This document shows, one piece after another, positions 1 to 4,936 of a stretch of 6,843 bases of DNA (the stretch's first letter is position 1; every line of letters begins with the position of its first letter). Location of the stretch: contig CAKTXH010000112.1 of the NCBI GenBank assembly GCA_934630975.1, forward strand, positions 1 through 6,843, written 5' to 3'. The notes under the pieces are model-generated. The model had not been told where the DNA came from, did no database searches, and saw only the letters and a list, made by a program, of their open reading frames with translations. Source of the DNA: an uncultured Clostridia bacterium (GTDB lineage: Bacteria; Bacillota; Clostridia; Christensenellales; Aristaeellaceae). The translations under genes were made by a program, and so were the position numbers.

Positions 1-15
1 CTTGACTGGATTCTC

Positions 16-92
16 TGGTAGCGGCAATGTGATTCGAACACATGACACTTCGGGTATGAACCGAATGCTCTGGCCAGCTGAGCTATGCCGCC
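16..92 (-). tRNA. tRNA-Met (elongator, anticodon CAU)
   Basis: The reverse complement folds into a complete 77-nt tRNA with encoded CCA. The acceptor arm is GGCGGCA against TGCCGCT, with the G1:U72 wobble typical of bacterial elongator tRNA-Met. The D-arm is GCTC/GAGC. The anticodon stem is TTCGG/CCGAA around loop TTCATAC, with the anticodon at plus-strand 56-58. The T-arm is ATGTG/CACAT with TTCGAAT. A fully paired acceptor end with a Met-type body separates it from the initiator tRNA next door and from lysidine-type tRNA-Ile(CAU). It lies 3 nt downstream of tRNA-fMet and is probably cotranscribed with it. No terminator is visible in the 15 bases left before the window edge, so the tRNA operon may continue. 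Confidence 0.96.
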
Positions 93-95
93 ATA

Positions 96-172
<77 letters not shown>

Positions 173-183
173 ATGTGAAGCGC

Positions 184-199
184 CGTCGTTCTGACGACG
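184..199 (-). other. Short hairpin in the tRNA leader
   Basis: The arms CGTCGT (184-189) and ACGACG (194-199) form a 6-bp stem around a 4-base loop. The hairpin lies between the predicted transcription start (near 198-199) and the 5' end of tRNA-fMet at 172. It has no U-tract, so it is unlikely to be a terminator. It may be a leader structure that affects 5' processing, or it may be chance. Only the base pairing is seen directly. Confidence 0.4.
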
Positions 200-205
200 A
201 AGATT

Positions 206-234
206 ATTATACACAATCTTACGGCTTCTGTCAA
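206..234 (-). promoter_or_regulatory. Consensus sigma-A promoter of the tRNA pair
   Basis: On the minus strand, TTGACA (plus 229-234) and TATAAT (plus 206-211) are separated by exactly 17 bases. Both hexamers match the vegetative consensus perfectly. The -35 box overlaps the end of the upstream phosphatase gene, whose TGA stop codon (233-231) is the central TGA of TTGACA. The predicted start is near 198-199, about 26 nt before tRNA-fMet. Such strength fits a stable-RNA gene. Confidence 0.93.
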
Positions 235-1130
235 TCCCTTTTTTGAAATTTTTTCTTCAAATACCCGTCCATGTTGCCGTGGGCGGAAAGGCGGATCGTC
301 CTGATGCCGAATTCGCGCATGGCGGCTTCCAGAATCGCCACGCCGCTGGGAATGATATCCGCGCGGTGGGCCATCAGTCCGGGCACCTGCCGCCGTTCGG
401 CCATGTTCATGCCCGCAAGCCGCCTGCCCCAGCCCGCAACCGCTTCAAAATCCATCGTCATGCCTTCGCAGGTCTGCGCGTCAAAGAGCGGAATAGCGCG
501 CTGCATCGCGCCCAGCGTGGTCATCGTCCCGCCGACGCCGACCCATTCCGGCTTCATCCCCAGCGTCAGCAGCCCATGCGCGTCGCGCTGAATCATCCGC
601 CTGCACTGTTCCACCGTCGCCGCGTAATCGTCGGGCTTTTCAATCGGCCTTTGCGCGTTCATGCGCACCGCGCCCATCTGCAAGCTGACCGCGCCGCGAA
701 TCTGCTCGCCGTCGCCCAGCGTGAATTCCGTCGAGCCGCCGCCGATGTCGATCATGCCGCATACGCCGCCCTCGCTCGCGCCGAGGTAGGAAAGCACGGC
801 CTCCTCCTCGCCGGAGACGATTTCCACCCGCGCCCCGCAGGCCGCCTCGCATCGGTCGGTGAATTCCCGCCCGTTCGCCGCGTCGCGCACGGCGCTGGTG
901 GCAAAAACAAAAATCTCCTGCGCGCCGTCGTCGCGGGCGCACTGCGCCAGCTCCTTCACGGCGTTCACAGAAGATTGCATGCTCTCTTCGGTCAGCCTTC
1001 CGCCAACCAGCCCGGCAAACAGGCGCGTTCCGCGGCGTTCGCGGCGCACGGCGCAAAGCTGCCCGTCCTTCCAGCCTGCAACCAGCAGGCGAATCGCGTT
1101 TGACCCGATTCCAATGCAGCCAAGGCGCAT
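231..1130 (-). CDS. ppx: Ppx/GppA-family phosphatase (exopolyphosphatase-like)
   Basis: This 299-residue protein has the ASKHA-fold motifs of the Ppx/GppA family in order. They are a phosphate-1 loop (GIGSNAIRLLV, residues 7-17), FATSAVRDA (76-84), SGEEEA (106-111, containing the usual catalytic glutamate), DIGGGSTEF (128-136), GVGGTMTTL (198-206) and HRADIIPSG (255-263). Family members hydrolyse inorganic polyphosphate or pppGpp in the cytoplasm. At about 300 residues it is the short form without the C-terminal HD domain of E. coli Ppx. The ATG has a good site, GGAGG 8 nt upstream, and follows the divIC stop by 15 nt, so it is the last protein gene of the operon. One oddity is that the near-invariant aspartate starting the first loop (usually DIGSN or DLGSN) is Gly7 here. 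Polyphosphate and pppGpp specificity cannot be told apart from sequence. Confidence 0.9.
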   Translation of the reverse strand: MRLGCIGIGSNAIRLLVAGWKDGQLCAVRRERRGTRLFAGLVGGRLTEESMQSSVNAVKELAQCARDDGAQEIFVFATSAVRDAANGREFTDRCEAACGARVEIVSGEEEAVLSYLGASEGGVCGMIDIGGGSTEFTLGDGEQIRGAVSLQMGAVRMNAQRPIEKPDDYAATVEQCRRMIQRDAHGLLTLGMKPEWVGVGGTMTTLGAMQRAIPLFDAQTCEGMTMDFEAVAGWGRRLAGMNMAERRQVPGLMAHRADIIPSGVAILEAAMREFGIRTIRLSAHGNMDGYLKKKFQKRD

Positions 1131-1145
1131 GGCGTTCCCCTCCGC

Positions 1146-1523
1146 TTAATCCTGTCCGTACACATCAAAATCAAGCTGCTGCTCGATCTCGTCCAGATTG
1201 CCCACCTGATAGATGATTTCGCCGTACCAGCAATAGCCGTAGTCCCTGCGCGCCGTGCGCTCGATGAAGTCGGAGGAATCAATCTCCGTCAGCTCGGTCT
1301 TGAGCTGATTGTTCTCGCTCTGCGCGTCGTGATAAGCCTTTGCCGCCGCAACCAGCTGCTCCTGCTGCCGTTCCAGACTGACGGCCTTCGCCGGGAAGCG
1401 CATCAGCATCGCCAGCGTCCCCGCGCCCATCAACACCGCCAAAATCCGAAATGGCCTGATTCTCTTCCTCTTTGCGGCCACGTCGCCCATCCCCCGCATC
1501 TTTTGACAAATTTGTACAGTCAT
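1146..1523 (-). CDS. divIC: DivIC/FtsB-like septum formation initiator
   Basis: This is a small bitopic protein, 125 residues from the chosen ATG. A basic cytoplasmic stretch (AAKRKRIRPFR) precedes one membrane segment at about residues 27-45. A charged, Gln/Glu-rich coiled coil follows (about 48-82), then a C-terminal DFIERTARRDYGYCWYGEIIYQV-like block (85-107) that matches the family's ERxAR...GEIIY signature. DivIC acts with FtsL and DivIB in the divisome. Its place directly after yabPQ is the conserved gene order and supports the call. The start is uncertain. The ATG at 1523 gives the same length as B. subtilis DivIC as I recall it, but its ribosome site is weak. Alternatives are ATGs at 1565, 1562 and 1490, and a GTG at 1481 preceded by a G-rich site. 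The first part of the reading frame is AT-rich, unlike its neighbours, so the true start may be downstream. Confidence 0.87.
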   Translation of the reverse strand: MTVQICQKMRGMGDVAAKRKRIRPFRILAVLMGAGTLAMLMRFPAKAVSLERQQEQLVAAAKAYHDAQSENNQLKTELTEIDSSDFIERTARRDYGYCWYGEIIYQVGNLDEIEQQLDFDVYGQD

Positions 1524-1575
1524 AATTCGACCCGTTTCCAATTTTTCCTGCAACAAATTCATCATCTCCGCGATG

Positions 1576-1905
1576 TTATTTAACTTTTTTGACACAATCG
1601 CGCGCGCCCGCACGCCGCAGCGCCCTTCGAGCCGCGAAAAAGCGGAAAAACCGGCCCAGCGTCGCGGCATACGCCGCCATGCCGAGCGCCACGCCCGCAA
1701 ACGCATAGAGCCGGAACGGGTTCATCCGCAGGCTGAGCGCCGCCAGCGTCATGCCCGACGCGCTCAGCACGCCGAAAAGCAGATCCGCCGCGCCCGTGCC
1801 CAGCCAGCCCCGCCGCACCAGCCCGAGAATATCATAGCAAAGCCCCAATGCCGCGCCCAACGCCGCCATGCACCCCAGCGCCTGCGCCTGTTGGGCGGCG
1901 GTCAA
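1576..1905 (-). CDS. yabQ: Spore cortex biosynthesis protein YabQ
   Basis: This 109-residue membrane protein has three predicted helices at about residues 8-24, 38-59 and 65-84, then a strongly basic tail (RFFRFFAARRALRRAG and onward). The pattern of YDILGLVRR, then a DLLFG helix, then NPFRLYAFAGVALGMAAY matches YabQ, which B. subtilis needs for spore cortex formation. In that organism it is made in the mother cell and goes to the forespore membrane. It is shorter than the Bacillus protein, which carries a long C-terminal extension. The start is a TTG whose last bases overlap the yabP TGA (4-base overlap TTGA), which implies translational coupling. An internal ATG at 1869 would cut into the first helix and is less likely. 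The stop is 52 nt before the chosen divIC start. Confidence 0.88.
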   Translation of the reverse strand: MTAAQQAQALGCMAALGAALGLCYDILGLVRRGWLGTGAADLLFGVLSASGMTLAALSLRMNPFRLYAFAGVALGMAAYAATLGRFFRFFAARRALRRAGARDCVKKVK

Positions 1906-2186
1906 CTCTTTTTGCGGCCAAAAAGCCCGCGCCGCTCCTTCTTTTTGGCCGCTTCGCTGTATTCAATGCCCACGATTTCCCCGGTCACGTCGAGCTGGCC
2001 GTCATCCAGATTGAGCTGCTCGATATGCAGGTTTTCACCGAGCAGCGCCACCTCGCCCTCCCCGGTTTCCAGCACGACCTCCCGGTCGTTAAAACAGCTA
2101 ACCGCCGTTACGCCCGTCAGCTTGGCGCGCGAACGTCCGTCGAGCGTCAGGGTGTGCCGCGGAATCTGCACGGTGCTCTTTTCCAT
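1902..2186 (-). CDS. yabP: Sporulation protein YabP
   Basis: This 94-residue soluble protein follows the YabP/YqfC family pattern. It begins with HTLTLDGRSRAKLTGV (residues 11-26), then AVSCFNDREVVLETGEG (28-44), LLGENLHIEQLNLDDGQLDV (48-67) and GIEY (73-76). Its C-terminal tail is lysine/arginine-rich (KKKERRGLFGRKKS). YabP is needed for cortex formation in some spore formers and is expressed under sigma-E in the mother cell. The ATG is preceded by GGAGG (2194-2198) with 7-nt spacing. The gene starts 21 nt after the SDR-like gene and overlaps yabQ by 4 bases, so the three genes form one transcription unit. Confidence 0.93.
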   Translation of the reverse strand: MEKSTVQIPRHTLTLDGRSRAKLTGVTAVSCFNDREVVLETGEGEVALLGENLHIEQLNLDDGQLDVTGEIVGIEYSEAAKKKERRGLFGRKKS

Positions 2187-2207
2187 ATCATCGCCTCCGC
2201 TTTCAGG

Positions 2208-3131
2208 TTATGCGCGGCAGCCTTCCAGATATGTCCGCGCCATTTGGCGGATGGCCTCCGCCTCCCGCCCTTCCCGCGCTGCGCGCCGCTGCTCGAGCAG
2301 CAGGTCGAGCGCCTGATCCGCGTCCAGCCGGCAGGCCGCGCCGCAGAGCCGACGCGCCGCGCTTCCGTCCAAAAGCTGCGTCGGCGTTTCGCCGTCCTCT
2401 TTTCCTTCCGACAGCGCGCTTTCGCCGCCGTGCCGTACCGCCAGCCGCCGCGCCGCGTTTCGGTTCACGCTGATGCTCCGCGCATCTGTTCCAATATGGT
2501 ATAAACCGCCCTCGCCCTGCCGAAACGCCTGCGCGCCCAGCGTCAGCGCACAGCAGACGATATCCAGCGGGTGCACGAACACCCCGCGCGCCGCCGGATG
2601 GCGCACCTCGATCGTCCGCCCGTCCAGCAGCGCGTCGCACCACGCCGCGCAGTCCCCGCCCAGGATCGGCGCATGGCGCACCAGCACCGTCCGCACCGCG
2701 TCGCCGAACAGGCCGCGCGCCGCGCCCAGCAGCGCCGTTTGCAGGATGGAAGCTTCCAGCCCCTCGCGCGTCCGCCCGCCGATTTCCGCCGTTTCGTTCG
2801 CCCGGCCTTCGCCCTGTCTGTAAACCGCCGCGTCCGAGAGCGCCAGCAGCAGCGGCACGCCCGCCTCGCGGATTTCCTCCGTCAGCGTCAGCGTCGCCGC
2901 CAGCCGTTCCGGCAGGCCGCGCCCCGTCACCTCGCCCGGCAGAATCACCGCGCCCACCCGTCCCGCCGTCAGCGCGCGGCAGAGCGTCTGCGCATCCGCC
3001 CGGTCGCTGACACACGCCGGTCTTGCGCCGATTTCATCCAAAACCGCAATCAGAAACGCGCACAGGCCGCCCCGATCCCCCACGATCAGCACCCGCTTGC
3101 CGCGCCATCCCTCCAGCATCGCCTCCAGCAC
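2208..3131 (-). CDS. Degenerate NAD-epimerase/SDR-like protein
   Basis: The 307-residue protein resembles extended short-chain dehydrogenases (NAD-dependent epimerase/dehydratase family) but is badly eroded. RVLIVGDRGGLCAFLIAVLDEIGA (13-36) sits where the Rossmann GxxGxxG belongs, and the third glycine is lost. ALSDAAVYRQ (97-106) corresponds to the SSxAVYG strand. VLVRHAPILGGD (149-160) corresponds to the LRPxNVYGPG strand. FVHPLDIVCCALTLGAQAF...GGLYHIG (185-214) corresponds to the VDDVAxA...GxxYNIG segment. The YxxxK active-site pair is not visible in the expected region (about 124-134). It may be a non-catalytic SDR-fold protein, or the call may be wrong. The start is a GTG with GGGAGG 9 nt upstream; an ATG at 3119 is possible. 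It is first in the yabPQ operon, which suggests a sporulation-linked role. Confidence 0.7.
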   Translation of the reverse strand: MLEAMLEGWRGKRVLIVGDRGGLCAFLIAVLDEIGARPACVSDRADAQTLCRALTAGRVGAVILPGEVTGRGLPERLAATLTLTEEIREAGVPLLLALSDAAVYRQGEGRANETAEIGGRTREGLEASILQTALLGAARGLFGDAVRTVLVRHAPILGGDCAAWCDALLDGRTIEVRHPAARGVFVHPLDIVCCALTLGAQAFRQGEGGLYHIGTDARSISVNRNAARRLAVRHGGESALSEGKEDGETPTQLLDGSAARRLCGAACRLDADQALDLLLEQRRAAREGREAEAIRQMARTYLEGCRA

Positions 3132-3155
3132 TGCGCCTCGCCTCCCGTCCCGGCC

Positions 3156-3184
3156 ATCCTATGGCGGGTTTGCCGCAAATAGTC
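3156..3184 (-). promoter_or_regulatory. Candidate sigma-E promoter of the yabPQ operon
   Basis: On the minus strand, GACTATT (plus 3178-3184) and CATAGGAT (plus 3156-3163) are separated by 14 bases. The B. subtilis sigma-E consensus is roughly KMATATT, 14-15 bases, then CATACAMT. The fit is 6 of 7 at -35 and 6 of 8 at -10. A start near 3148 would leave about 17 nt before the GTG of the SDR-like gene, enough for its ribosome site. yabP and yabQ are sigma-E genes in B. subtilis, so position and function agree. The match was made by eye; sigma-K, with a similar -10, is the alternative. Confidence 0.6.
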
Positions 3185-3209
3185 CGCCCTGACCGTCCGC
3201 CGCGTCCCC

Positions 3210-3238
3210 TTTTCTCCCTGCCCAAAGTATGGTATAAT
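3210..3238 (+). promoter_or_regulatory. Extended -10 sigma-A promoter of the solute-binding protein gene
   Basis: TATAAT at 3233-3238 is preceded by TG plus one base (3230-3232), an extended -10 element. At 17-bp spacing the -35 position (3210-3215) reads TTTTCT, a weak match, which is normal for extended -10 promoters. The predicted start is near 3245. The ribosome site GGAGG (3257-3261) lies 6 nt before the ATG at 3268. The divergent sigma-E-like promoter starts about 26 bases to the left, so the two do not overlap. Confidence 0.8.
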
Positions 3239-3267
3239 GACCGTAAATTGATTCTCGGAGGCGCACG

Positions 3268-4782
3268 ATGCACAGCTTTTTGAAAAAAACCCTCTCTTTA
3301 TCCCTCGCCCTCTCGCTGCTGGCGGGCACAGCCGGCGCGGCGACGCTCACCGGGCTGGAAACCGAAACCGTCGAGCGCAGTTGGGAAAACAGCCTGTTCT
3401 TCCCGCGCATGGAGGCGCTGACCGGCGTTTCGATGGAGGCACACGCCGTTTCGGATGAAACCCAGTATGCGGATCTCATCGCCGCGATGGCGCAGGGCAG
3501 CATCCCGGCGGATGTGCTCTTCAAGGCGAACCTCTCCCGCGCGCAGGAGGAGGCTTTGCTGGACAGCGGCGCGCTGATCGACCTTGCGCCGCTGATGGAG
3601 GCCAACATGCCCAACCTCTCCGCGCTGCTGGCCGAGCACCCCGATTGGAAAGCCGCCATCACGTTGGACGACGGCCGCATCGCCTCCTTGACCCTGCTCA
3701 ATACGACGGAGCGGCAGGTCTGCGTATGGATCAACGCGAAGTGGCTTGCCGCGCTGAACCTGTCCGTGCCGACCTCGGTGGACGAGCTGACCGACGTGCT
3801 GCTGGCGTTCAAGACGGGCGACCCCAACGGCAACCTCAAGCAGGACGAAGTGGCGGCGGATCTGGTCGGCGTGTACGAAATGCGCTGGCTTCTGCCCTAT
3901 TTCGGCATTGTCGCGGACGACAGCAACCTCGCGCGTCTGGCCGACGGTTCGCTGGCCTTTGCGCCGGAACTGCCCACCTATCGCGATTTCATCGCCACTC
4001 TGCGCAATTGGGTGGAGCAGGGCATTTTGACAAAGGACGCGTTCACCGCGATGCACAGCACGGCGGCGCTCTCCTCCACCTCTTCGGATGAAGATACCGC
4101 CGTCACCAGCGGCCTGCTCGTCACGATGACGCCGTATACGACCGTCCCCTCCGACGCCGTGACGGATTACGACGCGCTGCTCATGCCGGACGTCTCCGGC
4201 TCGACCCGCTGGCGCGACCTGCTGGGCGAAGTGTGGACGGGCTGTTTTGCGGTCACGTCCTCCTGCGCCGATCCCGCCGCCGCGCTGCGCTGGGCAGACG
4301 CGCTGTATGGCGAGGAGGGCGCGCTGCTGGCCTACGCGGGCGTTGAGGGCGAGGATTACGCGTGGAACGCGGACGGCACGTGGTCGTTCAAGGTCACCAG
4401 CAGCCGGACGATCAACGACATTCGCGCGAATGTGCTGATGTATACCGGCGCGGCCATGCCGGGGCTTTATCCCAGCGATTTTATCGCCAAGGTCGCCAGC
4501 CCCGCCGATCAGCATGTTTTCACGCAGAACGAGCGCGTCCACGCCGTCAGCGAGCAGGTTGTGCCCGCGCATGCGCTGAGCGACGCCGACCAACAGCGCG
4601 CCAACGAGCTGACCGCCGTGCTCGGCGGTTTGGTGGACAAAGGCATCGCGCGCTTTGCCACCGGCGAAATCGAGCTGAACGACGAGACCTACGCCGCGTG
4701 GCTCGCCGAGCTGAAAGCCGCCGGCAGCGACGAGCTGGTTGCCTTATATGGGGCGCTGCCCCATACCCCGGCAGGAACCTAA
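3268..4782 (+). CDS. Secreted solute-binding protein, LipO/AlgQ type (ABC sugar import family)
   Basis: This 504-residue protein has an N-terminal signal peptide (basic MHSFLKK, hydrophobic core 9-19) and the look of a family 1 extracellular solute-binding protein such as B. subtilis LipO or Sphingomonas AlgQ2. SVDELTDVLLAFKTGDPNGN (170-189) is diagnostic. Asp185, Asn187, Asn189, Lys191, Asp193 and Glu194 reproduce the DxNxNxKxDE calcium site of AlgQ2. Such proteins capture oligo- or polysaccharides for ABC import. The lipobox reads LAGT (18-21), with Thr21 in place of the lipidated Cys. An AGA|A site (22-25) would allow ordinary signal-peptidase cleavage and release. The start is the ATG behind GGAGG and a sigma-A promoter. 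No permease or ATPase gene is adjacent. The last 11 codons and the stop lie in a palindromic repeat, so the natural C-terminus may have been altered. The ligand is unknown. Confidence 0.87.
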   Translation: MHSFLKKTLSLSLALSLLAGTAGAATLTGLETETVERSWENSLFFPRMEALTGVSMEAHAVSDETQYADLIAAMAQGSIPADVLFKANLSRAQEEALLDSGALIDLAPLMEANMPNLSALLAEHPDWKAAITLDDGRIASLTLLNTTERQVCVWINAKWLAALNLSVPTSVDELTDVLLAFKTGDPNGNLKQDEVAADLVGVYEMRWLLPYFGIVADDSNLARLADGSLAFAPELPTYRDFIATLRNWVEQGILTKDAFTAMHSTAALSSTSSDEDTAVTSGLLVTMTPYTTVPSDAVTDYDALLMPDVSGSTRWRDLLGEVWTGCFAVTSSCADPAAALRWADALYGEEGALLAYAGVEGEDYAWNADGTWSFKVTSSRTINDIRANVLMYTGAAMPGLYPSDFIAKVASPADQHVFTQNERVHAVSEQVVPAHALSDADQQRANELTAVLGGLVDKGIARFATGEIELNDETYAAWLAELKAAGSDELVALYGALPHTPAGT

Positions 4783-4801
4783 GGTTCCTGCACTTCCTGC
4801 C
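4747..4801 (+). repeat. Two-hairpin palindromic repeat, copy A
   Basis: Hairpin 1 pairs TATGGGGC (4747-4754) with GCCCCATA (4758-4765) around GCT. The linker has CCCC. Hairpin 2 pairs GCAGGAACC (4771-4779) with GGTTCCTGC (4783-4791) around TAA. A short CACTTCCTGCC tail follows. The TAA loop is the stop codon of the solute-binding protein gene, and the left part of the element encodes its last residues. It faces copy B across the central terminator. Similar layout and linkers in copies B, C and D mark it as one of a family. Confidence 0.85.
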
Positions 4802-4832
4802 TCGCTTCGCGCCTGTATCAAGCCAGTTATAC

Positions 4833-4866
4833 AAATAGAGCCTGTCAATCATGACAGGCTCTATTT
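4833..4866. terminator. Bidirectional intrinsic terminator between convergent genes
   Basis: AAATAGAGCCTGTCA (4833-4847) pairs perfectly over 15 bp with TGACAGGCTCTATTT (4852-4866) around loop ATCA. The AT-rich base of the stem supplies a short U-run on either strand, ATTTC on plus and ATTTG on minus, so it can end both the plus-strand solute-binding gene and the minus-strand larA gene. The U-tracts are short, but the stem is long and flawless. It sits midway between repeat copies A and B. Confidence 0.85.
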
Positions 4867-4875
4867 CATATAATG

Positions 4876-4928
4876 GGAAATCCAAGAACCTCAGGTTCTT
4901 GGCAGGGTTTGGGACAGCGCCCCAACGT
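4876..4928 (-). repeat. Two-hairpin palindromic repeat, copy B (inverted)
   Basis: Read on the minus strand, it begins ACGTTGGGGCGCTG (4928-4915). Hairpin 1 (plus 4909-4925) pairs TTGGGGC with GTCCCAA, with one G:U wobble. The linker is ACCCTG. Hairpin 2 pairs CCAAGAACC with GGTTCTTGG (plus 4882-4902) around TGA. The tail is ATTTCC. It has the same order of parts as copy A but the opposite orientation, and it lies 8 bp downstream of the larA stop codon. Together copies A and B make a convergent pair around the terminator. Confidence 0.85.
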
Positions 4929-4936
4929 CCCCAGTG

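Noticed and set aside
184..199. The leader hairpin as a terminator between ppx and the tRNAs
   Set aside because: The stem is only 6 bp and no run of U follows; it also lies downstream of the strong tRNA promoter.
1503..1526. TTGACA followed by CATAAT on the plus strand inside the divIC region
   Set aside because: The spacing is only 12 bases, and no plus-strand gene follows.
1573..2316. Plus-strand open frame across yabQ and yabP
   Set aside because: Arg/Ser/Pro-rich product, no start signal, and it opposes two recognised genes.
2203..3015. An alternative minus-strand frame overlapping the SDR-like gene
   Set aside because: The product is almost entirely Gly, Arg and Ala, as expected from a GC-rich shadow frame. 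The neighbouring frame keeps SDR-like motifs and a ribosome site.
3298..4593. A 431-codon open frame on the minus strand opposite the solute-binding gene
   Set aside because: Its composition is Arg/Gly/His-rich with no recognisable motif or ribosome site, and the plus strand has a promoter, SD site, signal peptide and calcium motif.
4747..4801. Repeat copy A as an ordinary intrinsic terminator
   Set aside because: Neither hairpin is followed by a U-run, the element has homologues at three other places including a codirectional gap, and a better terminator lies at 4833-4866.
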